A model generated the notes under the pieces. The model was not told where the DNA came from, made no database searches, and saw only the letters and a program-made list of their open reading frames with translations. 59,596 nucleotides of DNA from Conidiobolus incongruus B7586 (Eukaryota; Entomophthoromycota; Entomophthoromycetes; Entomophthorales; Conidiobolaceae): contig JNEM01013760.1 in NCBI GenBank assembly GCA_000697335.1, positions 1 to 59,596 of the forward strand, written 5' to 3'. Every line of letters begins with the position of its first letter. Within the stretch, counting starts at the first letter, position 1. Below are positions 45,393 to 57,019 of the stretch, piece after piece. The translations under genes were made by a program, and so were the position numbers.

Positions 45393-48379
45393 TTTATATT
45401 GGTTTTAATTTTTTGATTATTATTAAATTTATCCAATTACAAAAAATCAAAAGTTTGTATTTTTTAATGAAGCAATTGTAAAAATCATTATATTATAAAT
45501 TTACATTAAAAAAATTGTGGGATTTCAATTAACTGAATTCCATTATATACATTTTGATTTTTTCTCCGAAATTTTTAACGAATATTTACTTATGAAAATA
45601 TAAAATAACTAATTTAATAATCACATTTTATCTCATCACTATTAAATCTATTCTATATTTTCATTTAGCCCTTTAAAATATTAAAATTAATATTCTTTTA
45701 ACTTATATTTGGCAATTATTCAAACTATTAATTGAAAAATAAATCTCAAAATAGCAATTTGTCAAATTTTGAAAATGCTTGATATTAAGTGGAGATGATA
45801 GGTTAATATTCTACCATTTAATATTTTATAACTAAATTATTTATATTTGTTCCATCTATTTATTATTTCGATTTTTGATATTTGATATCATTTTCATAGT
45901 TATATAAATTTTATTTTATGAACACTTCCTTAATACCAATTTTGCACTTTTGATTCTATATATATATATATATATATTCAAGTGATAGTAGATTAACTAT
46001 TTTCATGTAAACACTGTATATTTCTATTAGCAATTAACATATTGAACATTATTTAAGCGATCAACTATATTATAATATCATATCATTAATATACATTGAC
46101 AAAATGTATCAATATTATTAAATAGCATTTTATATCATTATAAATTGCCTCAGCCCCTAAATTCTAACTATTTCGTTTTAATTATTTTCAATTCAAGTAT
46201 TTTATTTTTTATAATAATTCTCCTTTTTATTGTTACATTAATTGATTTTTATATTATAGATATATTGGATCAGGTATTGATTGTTTGGATTGTAATTTTT
46301 AATTTCTAACGTTACCATTTAATTATTTTAAAATAATATTTAATATTTCAGTCCGGATATATCTCCTACTTTAAAAGTGCATGGTGGTTAATTAGTAATG
46401 TTTTATATCTCAATTTTTATGAAAATAAAATTCATCAATTATTAAATACCATTTGAATAAATTTAATATTAATTTGAAAGGATATATTATTGAACTAATG
46501 AAATATTTTTTACATCATTATTTCTTATAAAGAATTTGAGCAGCTCAAAATACATAATATGTAACTTTAGTATCACGTGAACCAAATATAGTACAACGGA
46601 AGTCTTGATTATAATAATATTACAATTTTTGTGAATAACTGGTAGTTAAGGATTTAAATATAATGATTAGTAATAGATAATATCAATTCTAATAAATTGT
46701 TGATAGGAATAGCCCCAAATCTGGAAAAATAATAGACATAAACAATAATCAAAGAGAATAATAATAATAATAATAGTAATAATAAGCTTGGAGAGAAAAG
46801 AAGAGGAACTATGTTTATTAATTTAATCTAGGATATTTATACAATAAAATTCCTTATTAATTTGATTTTGGTATTAATTTTGGCATAAAAATACATAATT
46901 GACTGAATATTAAAATAAACCTGAAATGCTGTGATATAACTTTTTGTATATGTAATATTGCTGGAAAAACAATAATATTAAATAATGATATATATATATA
47001 TATATATATTATAAAACAAATTTAATGATTTTATTCAATAGATTTTTAATAGTCAAGATTTAATGTATCTAAATATTCAAATTTCAGGTATATAGAAATC
47101 GCAGTTTGAATATTCCATTAATATAAAACTTATCTATTCAAATTATATATTATGAAGTTAGAAATTTCATACAGAATTATAAATGTAAATATTAATCTTC
47201 TATTGTTTTAAGTTAATGTATTATAATGCTATATATAAAATTCGATAATTAAGGCGTAATTAGTCACCAACTTTGATACATATAAAGGATAATACCTTCT
47301 CATTATTTGTTAGGTAAATATTTGATAATGATTTTATTAGATCTATACAGTATTTTTATAAAATTGAAATATTTGATAAAATTATATTTAAATTGAAAAT
47401 TGAAAAATTTCGATTACTTATTAAGAATATATAGGTTTTCCCTAATGCTTATCAATTTGATAATACAAATGGTATATAATTAGAAATATTCACACTATTT
47501 TAGCAGTATTATAGTACATATAAGATGCTAAAAATTGTAGAGATACCTAATATAATCTACATTTATATATTCTTCAATAATCTTATGTCCTAGAACAATA
47601 AAAATTATATTCAAAAATTTACAAATATCAAAAATAAATCAGAGCAATATAACTATTAATCCTTTTAAATAAACGTTACTAAATTTTAATATATCGATAT
47701 ATTGCCGAATATATTTTTTTAATATTAATGAGATAATATATTTCTAATATTAGCTTGATTACATATTACTCTGTGGATATTAATTGGTAACATTAATACA
47801 AAAAATTTATTGTAGTGAAAAGTTTTAATATAGAAACAGTTGGTGAAATTGCCAGATTTTTGTTCCTAGACTATTTCTTTAATATGAGATTTAAATGACG
47901 AGTATTGTCATTTTAAATATCATTATATCACTATTCGTTTATAATTATGCCTATTAATAAATACCAGGAATCTGTAGGATTTTAATTTAGTAATATTTTC
48001 AATCTTAATACAAAAATTTAAACATTTAATTCATAATTTAATAATTTAATAATTTATTAGAAAGAGAATATAAGTTTGAAACCTATTACTACTACTACTT
48101 AATACTTTAATATTTCAATCTATTTTTCACTAATAATCGCATATTTTAAAAAATTTTATACAATTTTTAAGGATTTTGAAAATTTTTAATTAAATAATTA
48201 GAATTTGTAAATAGTTGAATTAGTTTCATTTTTTATCAACACTTGCGGATTTGTCCCACAAAGTTATTGGATAAAAGATAATTAAAATAGAGGGGTTGAG
48301 GATGAATATATTTTTATAACTATGCTTAATTAATAATCTGTTATATTAATTATTAAATTTAATATTTAGATTTTTAAAA
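45393..48379. other. AT-rich intergenic DNA, 3 kb
   Basis: No supported gene. It contains (TA)n runs near 45957-45977 and 46989-47010 and a run of AAT/AAC-type trinucleotides near 46760. A pair of exon-like scraps near 46257-46393 was considered and rejected. Confidence 0.5.
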
Positions 48380-49435
48380 ATGCCACATAAATTTTTAATA
48401 GGAGCTTTTAATGTTAGACATTTTAGTATTAACAAATTCCAAGATGGAATGCAAACTCAAGATATTCTAATTAAGATATTGAAGAGATACGATATTATAT
48501 TTCTTCAAGAAGTAAGAGAAAAGGAAGAACCAACTTCTAGAGATATCATGGGTGGAACTTCTGGCGCTCCTATACCTGTTGAAAGTCCTCTTGTTACCAG
48601 AATAATTAACAAGATCAGTACACCTCAGAGAAGATATGACGGAGTTATCAGTTCGCCCATAGGTAGGACGAACCACAAAGAGCGTTATGTTTACTTGTAT
48701 AGAGCTGACCTCTTCACACCAACTGCAGTGCATTTATTCGACGACTTAGTAGCTGGTGACATTTTTGAACGTGAACCCTATTCAGTCAAATTTCAGCTGA
48801 AAAATAATCCTTCAGTCGAAATAGGGATCCTTGGAGTGCATATTAAACCCACTGAGGCAGTCAAAGAGATTGGATCCTTACCTATGGTATTTGATCAGGT
48901 AGTTAATGAATGGACTAAACCCCAACCCTATATTCCACCACAACCAATTAATCCATATGTTCCACCGCCTGCGCCAGTAGCTAGAGAACAACGTGAAAAG
49001 AAATGGTACCATTATTTACTTAGCTGTCTGTGTCCGTCCTTAGATGAATCAGATCAGCCTTCTAACAGCTATCCCATGCAGCAGCAACAACCCCCTCTGC
49101 CCTATCCCCCTCCACCTGTCTCAACTACTCTTATCGGTCCTATTATTATGGGCGACCTTAATGCTGGGAAAAATTATGTCAGCAAGAAGAGTCAAGCATC
49201 TCTCGAGGTATTTTCAAATACTGACAAATTTAAGTGTTTAATTGATAATGATGCTGATACTACGGTGACAACGACTAATTATGCATACGACCGAATCATT
49301 ATCCCAGCCTTCCAACACTCACACTTTTCTCAGGGACAAGTCTATCAATTTGATGAGATTTTTGGTTTGACGAGAGAGAAAGCTTTGGAAGTGAGCGATC
49401 ATTATCCTGTCGAAGTAGAAGTCACAGTATATTAA
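48380..49435 (+). CDS. DNase I-family endonuclease with Pro-rich insert, no signal peptide
   Basis: Intronless, 351 aa. It matches animal DNase I along its length. All catalytic residues align: N11, E44 (LQEVRE), E101 in the KERY motif, H154 (GVHIKP), D259 and N261 (MGDLNAG), D304 (AYDR) and H341 (SDHYPVEV). The divalent-metal-dependent endonuclease should therefore be active on double-stranded DNA. Animal DNase I has a secretory signal. Here the ATG lies directly before the first beta strand (KFLIGAFNVRHF), so the enzyme should be cytosolic or nuclear. Between H154 and the MGDLNAG strand lies an insertion (about 180-250) rich in proline and glutamine, with a CLC motif (216-218, within LLSCLCPS) that might be lipidated or bind partners. 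The DNase I cysteines forming the structural disulphide are not evident, consistent with an intracellular protein. Confidence 0.92.
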   Translation: MPHKFLIGAFNVRHFSINKFQDGMQTQDILIKILKRYDIIFLQEVREKEEPTSRDIMGGTSGAPIPVESPLVTRIINKISTPQRRYDGVISSPIGRTNHKERYVYLYRADLFTPTAVHLFDDLVAGDIFEREPYSVKFQLKNNPSVEIGILGVHIKPTEAVKEIGSLPMVFDQVVNEWTKPQPYIPPQPINPYVPPPAPVAREQREKKWYHYLLSCLCPSLDESDQPSNSYPMQQQQPPLPYPPPPVSTTLIGPIIMGDLNAGKNYVSKKSQASLEVFSNTDKFKCLIDNDADTTVTTTNYAYDRIIIPAFQHSHFSQGQVYQFDEIFGLTREKALEVSDHYPVEVEVTVY

Positions 49436-51108
49436 TTAATAAAACTTTAACTCCTTTCAACTCTCCAGATTTATTCACCAATGAAAAATAATCAACTAGA
49501 TAGAAAATAGATTAACAAATATGAGGTATTTCAAAATGATTTCAACCCAATAACCTCATATTCCATATATCTATTTGAGGATTATAATTAATTATTTTAA
49601 GTTAATAAACTCCCCAATAAATCTGATTTCATTTTAATTGATTTAAACCAAACATATCTCAAATTTGAGAAAATGTGACAGTTTGAATGCAATTTGATTT
49701 ATTTTTAGATTTAGTTCAATTGGTTGAAATTATAAATCTAAATTTTTTTTAACTTTATTAATTAAAGAAAATGATTTCATTTTTCAATATATCTTTTAGA
49801 CTTAATCCTAGCTATTTGTTTCCTATAAATGTTGTATACAAGATTTAAAAAATTGACAAAATAATATAATATTTGTGACAGTTATCAACTGAATATACTA
49901 TAATTTACCAGTCAGATACACTTGAACTAGTCAATATTTATTTAGTTAAATTACTATTGAAAAACCTTCTACTTGTATCATATTCTCATTGACAGAACTT
50001 AGGCCTGACTATTTAGAAAGATAGCTTGAAATGCTTTTGATAAATTAGCTAATTTATTGAAATTTCCATGAATTTAATGTAATCACAATCAATTGGAATT
50101 GTGTAATATAATTGTAATTCTAAGGTTCGAACTTTATTGTATATATTAGTGTATGTAAATAATGAAATCATATTAGCAATTTCATTGAATGAGGTTTTGA
50201 TGTTTTATTGTTTAGTGAAAATCTCTATATTTTCGTAATGATAATTATCAACATCATCCTCTATTTGACTTATATATCTTGATGAATATTATCATTTATT
50301 AGTAATATGCTGTTTTTTATTCACGATTTGCTCATGTTTTGTATTAAATATAGTAATTTTTAAATCTACTGGAGTGGTAAAATTCTCAATTTAATACATT
50401 TTAGTATCTTACTAAAGGTTAAAAGTGTTAGTAAATATAACAATTGATTTAAACTCTATTTCACACAAGCTAAATGTTCTTTCACTGCCAATTTATTCCA
50501 TCTATTGTCTTGTTAACAGGAAATAAAATTGACGCGGAAGTTTACCTGAATGGGAGTGGAATTTGAGATAAAATAATCTGACATTTAACTTGGCCTCAAT
50601 CCTTGAATATGGGCTAAATCATTATCCATTATCTCCTCTCATTGGATATTGGTTTAATTAAAGGAAAGCACTTTTGAATAAATCTGATTAAACGTTGAAA
50701 GAGTTAATTGAAATCATGGCAATAGGTGATCTTAGGAATGATTGGCTGTATTTGACTTGTTCTAATGAAAACTAACCAATAGAAAAGGTAATCATAGCAG
50801 CTGGGAGATGAGGATAGTTTGAAATGGTAGAAAAAAGGCTAAATTGAATTGGTTGAAACTGGACTAACATTTCACATAAAGGGTCTTAGAAGGCGATTGA
50901 ATTGAGATTGAGAATTTTAGTGGGTTCCATTTAATTGATCAAATACCCAATTTGGAATCCGAAGCAATGAGTATGTAATAAATGTACAAATCGGTTGAAG
51001 TATAAATTGCATGCTGATCACCAATCCTTGAAACAGTTTTTGTCTTTTGGCTATCATTGACAAAACCAACTTATATAAACCCATCTTTACATTTCTTTTT
51101 TCTTTTTC
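49436..51108. other. AT-rich intergenic DNA and promoter of the next gene
   Basis: No gene in 1.7 kb. From about 50500 the DNA is less AT-rich, suggesting a long promoter for the gene at 51109. Confidence 0.55.
51072..51079 (+). promoter_or_regulatory. TATA box of the Pro-rich gene
   Basis: TATATAAA lies 37 bp upstream of the ATG at 51109, followed by a pyrimidine-rich leader (TTTCTTTTTTCTTTTTC) typical of strongly expressed fungal genes. Confidence 0.5.
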
Positions 51109-51960
51109 ATGGTTTCACCTCACCTCATCTTGGAAGAAACACCGATTCCTTCAGATCTAGTCAAACAGAGCAATAGATGGGGTTTCTTTCTTTTCAATAA
51201 AAAGTCAAAGATTGAATACACATCAACTTCTCCTCTTTGGCCTTTTAATGATAACAACACTATCATGTCTAGCCCTTATTCAATATCAGATGACAATTTG
51301 GCTCACCATCTCTCCTTTGTTACTGATGAGCTAGCAAATAATAAAATGCCGCCTCCTCTAAGAACGTCGAAATCATGGACAAAACTGGCCAAGTTGAATC
51401 CAATTACCCGCACAATTAACGCTGTTCAGAGAGCTACGCAGCGTAAAAAGAAAAGTCAATCCAGCGATGAATTTGAAAACTTCATGACATCTGAACCATT
51501 CCTACCACCATATTTAGATTCCATGTACCCTTCTCTAGGGTTTTCAAATAATGGTATTGAAAAAATATCTAACTTACCTCCCACACAATCAGCATATTTA
51601 CTCAGCATGCAAAAACTCAAACACTATAATAGAAGACCGCTAGTTCAACTGGTGCTCATCCAACATGTAGTCAGCCGCATTCGCAGTGAAGAAGGTAGTC
51701 CCCCACTTCCGCCGATTCCTCGCAAGGTGTCACCAATTCAACCTCTAATCAGATCAAATTCATTTACTTCACAGAATAAACCGCTACCTCCAAGTCCAAC
51801 ACGAAGTCATTCTACTAGCTCCAAACCAGTTCTACATTTCAGGAAAAAATCGACAAAACAGCGACAAGGAATACCTCAATTTCCACCACCAAGTGAGAAC
51901 GAAGATCAGGAAGATATCCCTCTGGGGTTATTACAAAAATCCATCGCAGAAGTAATTTAA
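51109..51960 (+). CDS. Unrecognised basic Pro/Ser-rich protein with SH3-ligand motifs
   Basis: Intronless, 283 aa, no known domain. The N-terminus has an aromatic stretch (SNRWGFFLFNKKSK, about 22-35). A basic segment follows (SKSWTKLAKLNPITRTIN... with QRKKKSQSS, about 88-116), then helix-like sequence (PTQSAYLLSMQKLKHYNRRP). The C-terminal third is proline-rich with class-type SH3 ligands (PPLPPIPRK about 199-207 and KPLPPSPTR about 226-234) and an acidic end. It is probably an intrinsically disordered adaptor or signalling protein binding SH3-domain partners of the actin/polarity machinery. This is inferred from the motifs only. A strong TATA and pyrimidine leader suggest regulated, possibly high expression. 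Confidence 0.7.
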   Translation: MVSPHLILEETPIPSDLVKQSNRWGFFLFNKKSKIEYTSTSPLWPFNDNNTIMSSPYSISDDNLAHHLSFVTDELANNKMPPPLRTSKSWTKLAKLNPITRTINAVQRATQRKKKSQSSDEFENFMTSEPFLPPYLDSMYPSLGFSNNGIEKISNLPPTQSAYLLSMQKLKHYNRRPLVQLVLIQHVVSRIRSEEGSPPLPPIPRKVSPIQPLIRSNSFTSQNKPLPPSPTRSHSTSSKPVLHFRKKSTKQRQGIPQFPPPSENEDQEDIPLGLLQKSIAEVI

Positions 51961-53189
51961 TTAACATCGTATCTACAGTGCATCATTTCATCCAATATTT
52001 TATCATCTATAGATTCAAAATTAGCATCCAACTATTTCATGATACTTGCATATTGTTTGATTGATAGCATATGTTCTGAGCTTAATTATTTCAGTTTAAT
52101 TAACCTCCATAGTAAATCACAAACCAAAATCCATAAAAACATAACATAGCATAGAAATAGGTTACTAAGCCAAGTAACATCACTTTCTTTAAATTAACCA
52201 TACCAATTATGTTAACACTTTCATACCTTATCATTCTTCTCTGAGGATTTAGCACGGTTGAATATTCAAATGTAATTCCAATTACTTAAACTTTGTAACC
52301 AAACCCATCATTTAAAATTTTATGGCAAATAAAAACCATCCAAAAATTATTATAAATAATAATCTTATAACAAATAAAAAATTATTGTTTATTCCTCTTT
52401 TCAGAGTCCACAAATACCATTAAATTGAAATGATTTGAAATCAAATATGCCTATTTGAATAATGGCTTATAATCAAATAAAGTACACAAATTTTTAGTCA
52501 AAAGGGTAAAAAATGATTAGAATTTTATTGGTCATGACTAATTAATGATACCCTACGATTTTTAGAGTAATAATTCAATTTACCCATTATAATTGATAGA
52601 AAAATTGGGAATGGTTAAGCTAATATGTAATACAATCAAACCTTGAATCATTCATTTCTAGGACTGAGCTCCATACCAAGATGGTATATACTTGATTTGT
52701 TAGCGATGGCACCACAATTTTCAACTTGATACAGAGATCATCACATGGTGCCAATTCGAAGCATTTGGGATTGACCCAATGTTTATCTAAAACAATCATT
52801 TTCACAGATTTTTAAAACTCAGAAATCTCTAACAGATTGTAGTTCACAGCATTCATTCTGTTAAGTTATCCATAAAAGTCACTTTCTATATACATTGATA
52901 ATATTTTGTTAAATATGGTATTTTTGTGATAAATTAGTATTTTTATCTAACAAGGCATTTGAAATAGGAATATTAATAATATTCCATTTTTTATATTATT
53001 GTTTAGATAATATGAATAATATTAAATAAATAGTTATAAATATTTATTATTTTAGAAAATTCAAAAATTTTTTCAACTCATTTACAAGAAAAAATCCCAT
53101 AAAAATCCCAATTTCAAAATCTAAATATTAATTTGTATAACGATTGCAATCCACAACACAAAAAACCAATGCTATAATAAATTCAATAA
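51961..53189. other. AT-rich intergenic DNA with one short ORF
   Basis: No firm gene. A short open frame at 52620-52799 (minus) is listed separately. The rest is AT-rich. Confidence 0.55.
52620..52799 (-). CDS. Possible small or partial gene, unidentified
   Basis: A 59-codon frame with balanced, protein-like composition (WVNPKCFELAPCDDLC, then KLKIVVPSLTNQVYTILVW), in DNA clearly less AT-rich than its flanks. No family is recognised and no neighbouring exon could be joined. It could be a small protein, a surviving exon of a lost gene or chance. TGGCACCA and TGGTGCCA inside it can form a hairpin. Confidence 0.25.
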   Translation of the reverse strand: MIVLDKHWVNPKCFELAPCDDLCIKLKIVVPSLTNQVYTILVWSSVLEMNDSRFDCITY

Positions 53190-53924
53190 ATGGTGTATTT
53201 TGGAGTCAAGAGAGGACGCAAAGTGGGAGTGTACACCACTAACAGAGAGTTAGAGCTCCAGATAAAAAATTTCGACAAACCCATTTATAAACTGTTCAAA
53301 AGTTTAGACGATGCTAAGAGGTTTGTGACGGAGCCTCCGAATCCTCCATACACCATACAGAAATGTCCGTGTTGTGGTTATGATCAGTACAGTGACGGCA
53401 GGATGGTTAACTACGAAGATATTGAATTACATTATAGAAGTTTGAGCGAACCAATAGTGATCTATACGGATGGCAGTATTTATAATTTTCAGAATCGATT
53501 GGGCGCTGGATTTGGTGTTTTTTACGGAATTGATCATCCCGGCAATACAGGACTACCCATGTCCGAAATTACGCTAAAAGGTCCCAAATCTATACTGAGA
53601 GCTGAAATTTGTGGGATACTGTACGCTTTGGAACGATTACAGAATAATCCCTGTAAGAAATTGATTTTTAAGACGGATAATAAACAGGTGGTGAATGTGC
53701 TGAGTAAGGAGTTATACAAGTGGGTGAATACGCACTGGCGGGGAGGAGGGGGGAGTAATCAGGATCTTTGGGAGAGATGCTATCGCCTGATTGATCGCAG
53801 AAAGGCAAAGGTTGTGGTGGAATTTGTCAAAGGTCATAATGGGGAGCTCGGAAATGAAGAAGCTGATCGATTAGCAAGAGTTGGATCTGGTATTGACTAT
53901 GAAAATCAGCTTACATATACATAG
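53190..53924 (+). CDS. Ribonuclease H1
   Basis: Intronless, 244 aa. The N-terminal hybrid-binding (viroplasmin-like) domain covers residues 2-46 (VYFGVKRGRKVGVYT...YKLFKSLDDAKRFV). A linker contains CPCCGYD (59-65), a cysteine cluster unusual for the family. The RNase H fold covers about 88-232, with the four catalytic acids D94 (YTDG), E139 (RAEI), D163 (KTDN) and D226 (EEADRLA), plus H216 (KGHNG). The basic patch KWVNTHWR (177-184) corresponds to the basic protrusion that holds the hybrid. It degrades RNA in RNA:DNA hybrids (R-loops, Okazaki primers). This is a host RNase H1, not a retroelement RNase H, because of the N-terminal hybrid-binding domain. No mitochondrial presequence is seen. 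Confidence 0.95.
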   Translation: MVYFGVKRGRKVGVYTTNRELELQIKNFDKPIYKLFKSLDDAKRFVTEPPNPPYTIQKCPCCGYDQYSDGRMVNYEDIELHYRSLSEPIVIYTDGSIYNFQNRLGAGFGVFYGIDHPGNTGLPMSEITLKGPKSILRAEICGILYALERLQNNPCKKLIFKTDNKQVVNVLSKELYKWVNTHWRGGGGSNQDLWERCYRLIDRRKAKVVVEFVKGHNGELGNEEADRLARVGSGIDYENQLTYT

Positions 53925-54262
53925 CATTTAAATAATTGTTTAAATCAATTAGATAAATAGAATAATTTAAATATGTTATAGTGGAATTACCGAATTAACA
54001 ATATATTTTATTATAATCAGATATTTAAAATATATAATATATTAACTTAGAATACATATCAATTAATCCAAAAAATCGCAAACTCTAAAGTTACTTTAAA
54101 TTTTGATGAATTAAACATTTATTCAAAATTTATAAATCATGATAGTATATTGTCTTGAACTTTATTAATAAAAACCTTATAATATTTCAATCAATGACAA
54201 TTGTAAAAATACCGTTGTAATCAATATCCACAACAAAAGGATGGATAACATGGTGATAAAAC
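53925..54262. other. AT-rich gap between convergent genes
   Basis: 340 bp between RNase H1 and the first TMEM33-like gene; nothing seen. Confidence 0.6.
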
Positions 54263-55253
54263 TTATCTAGATTTAGCATGAGAGTTAAACTTAATCGAAT
54301 TCTGTCCTAAAGCGATTAAGTGCTGCTGTACGATGGTGTATGCTTTCTGGACTGTATCAGGATTGCCGGGTTTGAGAACAATCGCATCCAATCGCACTCT
54401 TAACTCGGTGAATGAGGATTGCGTTAATTGGCTTTGACCATATCTGAAAAATAGGAATCCAAAATAGACCAAGGGACGAATGACGTGGAAACCTGTTAAA
54501 AATGCCAAAATTAAATAAAATGGAATGACTGTTATTTCGAAGAATGAGGAGAATTTAATGGCTGAGGAGTAGTAGTGATTGACCGTAGATTGTAGCAATA
54601 AAGCAATTTCAGTAGATCTGCTCACAGATTCATTGGGGTTGGATTGACGTTTTTCAATTTCTTTAGGCACTTGGGGGAATATTGTAGGAATGATATCAGA
54701 TTTTAAATAATTGGCAAAGTGGAAAAATGAATAAAACATAAAGGGAATCAAACAGACTATATTTGATAAATTAGTAGATAAAGATAATATATTAATGATT
54801 AAATATTACTAATATTAGAACCATAAAATTCCCATGTTAAAGCCAAGATCAAATACAAAAAAGTTTCATCCCTCAATAATCTTTTAACATACTCAGCATT
54901 GGGTTGAAAGTTCTAAATGTTCAAATTGATAAAACAAATTAGTATTCGATATATTTTAATTACCTTATGAGTTGCAGCAAATACAATACCATAACTCAAC
55001 AGAGCACCTGATAGAGCCTTGTGATAAAGTTTGGAAGCTCCTTGAGTTGAAAAAATACGTAAATAATATAAAACACCACTCAATAGGGTGGAAACGTGAC
55101 CTAACCACCAACAGAATTGAGTGGTCTAAAATATCTTTTTATTATTATCTAACATTCTGTAGCTTAATTTGTTATTTGGCTTACTGTAATCTTATTAACA
55201 ATCCTATTAACTAAATTTATAGGTTCTGGAGATTGGTCGGAGGAAGTAGTCAT
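54263..55253 (-). CDS. TMEM33/Pom33-family membrane protein, copy A
   Basis: Four exons, in transcript order 55185-55253, 54964-55125, 54810-54912 and 54263-54756. All are in phase, giving 275 aa. Human TMEM33 and yeast Pom33/Per33 are ER membrane proteins that shape tubules and assist nuclear pore distribution. Four or so hydrophobic segments are seen: FCWWLGHVSTLLSGVLYYL, ALLSYGIVFAA, a segment ending FYSFFHFANYL, and FFEITVIPFYLILAFLTGFH. The C-terminal signature FRYGQSQLTQSSFTELRVRL then LDAIVLKP matches the TMEM33 FxELR-xxxxxxxxKP end. Introns lie at the same codon positions and phases as in copy B, about 770 bp away, so the two arose by tandem duplication. Confidence 0.88.
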
Positions 55254-56024
55254 CTTAATTATGTAATATAATATTTAGTTTAGTTTTTATTTTAAAATAA
55301 TCCTGCTACTAAATATTTTGTTGATATTATTTTAATAATAGCTTAGTTTATCAATAAAGAACAAAAGTAATACTAAATAAACTTTTATGATTGATTAAAT
55401 ACTCATTTCTAAGTTTAATCAAAATAAAAATAAAAGGTTCCAACCAATAATATGAAATTTAAAATTCTTCATAATCATTTATGAACTTGGTTAATTAAAT
55501 TGAGAGACCAAAATGACGTCATTAATTGGCTCTTGTTTTATATTGAGTTTCTTCAACATTAAAACCTGTAATCCTAATTTATTTTAGTTGACAAGTAGCT
55601 ATTATAACAATTGGATGAATTGGAATAGTGATTCAATTAATTTTGTTTAGATAGAATTTAAAGGAAATACAAATTATGAAAAAACAGGTAAATTCAATTA
55701 TGTGTCAAGAATTTTAAAGATATAATTAAAATAATAAACCTATAAAAATTTTCAAAAACAATATAATATTAATTTTGTTAGAATTCACTAAGATATATAC
55801 TTCAAATAATCAATATTTAATTTAATACTTTGGTTGAAATTATTAAACTTGATAATTTGGCAAATAATTGAGAAAGTGATATTTATCAATAATTAAAATC
55901 AAGAAATCAGAACATTAATCACATAAAATATAGTCATAATCAAAATCAAAATCAAAACTAAAATTAAATTGAAATAATAATATAACTAATAGTTATATTT
56001 CAAATAGTCACCAATATCCTAAAA
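55254..56024. other. Intergenic DNA between the two TMEM33-like copies
   Basis: 770 bp, AT-rich; promoter of copy A and 3' flank of copy B. No further gene. Confidence 0.6.
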
Positions 56025-57019
56025 TCATTGAGGAGTGGGTCTCTGTTGCTGAGGTTGAGTAGCTTGAGTACCAAGATTGGTGAGATAGCCTTTGATGGTA
56101 GTGTAAATTTGCTGGACTTGGGCGGGAATATTGGGCTGCAAAATTACGGCGTCGAGACGGAATCGGAGCTCGGTGAAGGCGCTGCGAGTGAGGGCACTTT
56201 TTTGGTAGCGTTGGAACACGAAGAAGGCGTAGGAGATAATGGTCATGAAACTCACTTGGAAGGTGATCACTTGGAGGAGAAGAGCGACGGGAATGATGGA
56301 GATTTCGTAGAGGGACACTTTTCTCATGAAAAGGGAGTAGTATTTGTTAAAAATAGCTTGAATTCCTATGCTGACTTGAGCAGGGAATGAAAGGGCGCCG
56401 GTAGTATTGGTTTGGGCAGCTTGTATTTCTTGAGTGACGGCTGGGAAGATAGTGGGAATGATATCGGTTTTAAGGTAATTGATGGTATGGAAAAAGGAAT
56501 AGATAATGAAAGGAAGTAGAGCAACTAATTATAAAGGTCAATACAAATAGGTTAAATATATTCGTGGTAATATTACCAAAAACTGGTTTCTGAGTCTTCC
56601 AAGAGAGAGCTAACATCAAATAAACAAAAGTTTCATCCTTTAAAATTTTATCAAGATATTGAATATTGAATTGGATAGGCTGAATAATAGTTTATATTAA
56701 AAATCATATAATCAAAGCTGCTGAATAAAGCATACCTTGTGAACAGCGTACAAGACGATACCATAACTTAAAATAGCACCAGTGAAACTCGTGCTATAAT
56801 AAGAAGCCTTTGGTGAGAAAGTGATGAAACTCCAGTAGTAAAAGATGCCACTGAATAGTACAGTAAGATGGCCTAACCACCAAGCAAATTGAGGTGTCTA
56901 TTTTAAAAGAAAATATTAAGGTTGATAAATATGATTTTTGTCATGATTCTCAAAACACTTACTAACACTTTAGATTTAACGCGATCTAATAAGGAAGCTT
57001 GATTAGCGGGAGTAGTCAT
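56025..57019 (-). CDS. TMEM33/Pom33-family membrane protein, copy B
   Basis: Four exons, in transcript order 56963-57019, 56736-56897, 56577-56679 and 56025-56524. All are in phase, giving 273 aa. It has the same layout as copy A: exon 2 is 162 nt and exon 3 is 103 nt in both. Matching segments are FAWWLGHLTVLFSGIFYY, AILSYGIVLYAVHK, FIIYSFFHTINYLKTDIIPT, ISIIPVALLLQVITF and FQRYQKSALTRSAFTELRFR, followed by LDAVILQP. The C-terminus is Gln/Pro-rich. Codon use is more GC-rich and biased than in copy A, suggesting that B is the more highly expressed copy. Expected role: ER/nuclear-envelope curvature and pore organisation. Confidence 0.9.

Noticed and set aside
46257-46393. Two exon-like scraps whose join would end in His-Gly-Gly, suggesting a ubiquitin-like modifier such as Urm1
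   Set aside because: No upstream ubiquitin-fold sequence (the Urm1 LINxxDWEL region) could be found and the remaining fit is too short.
53190-53924. RNase H as part of a retroelement
   Set aside because: It has the cellular N-terminal hybrid-binding domain, an intact single frame, and no reverse transcriptase or integrase nearby.
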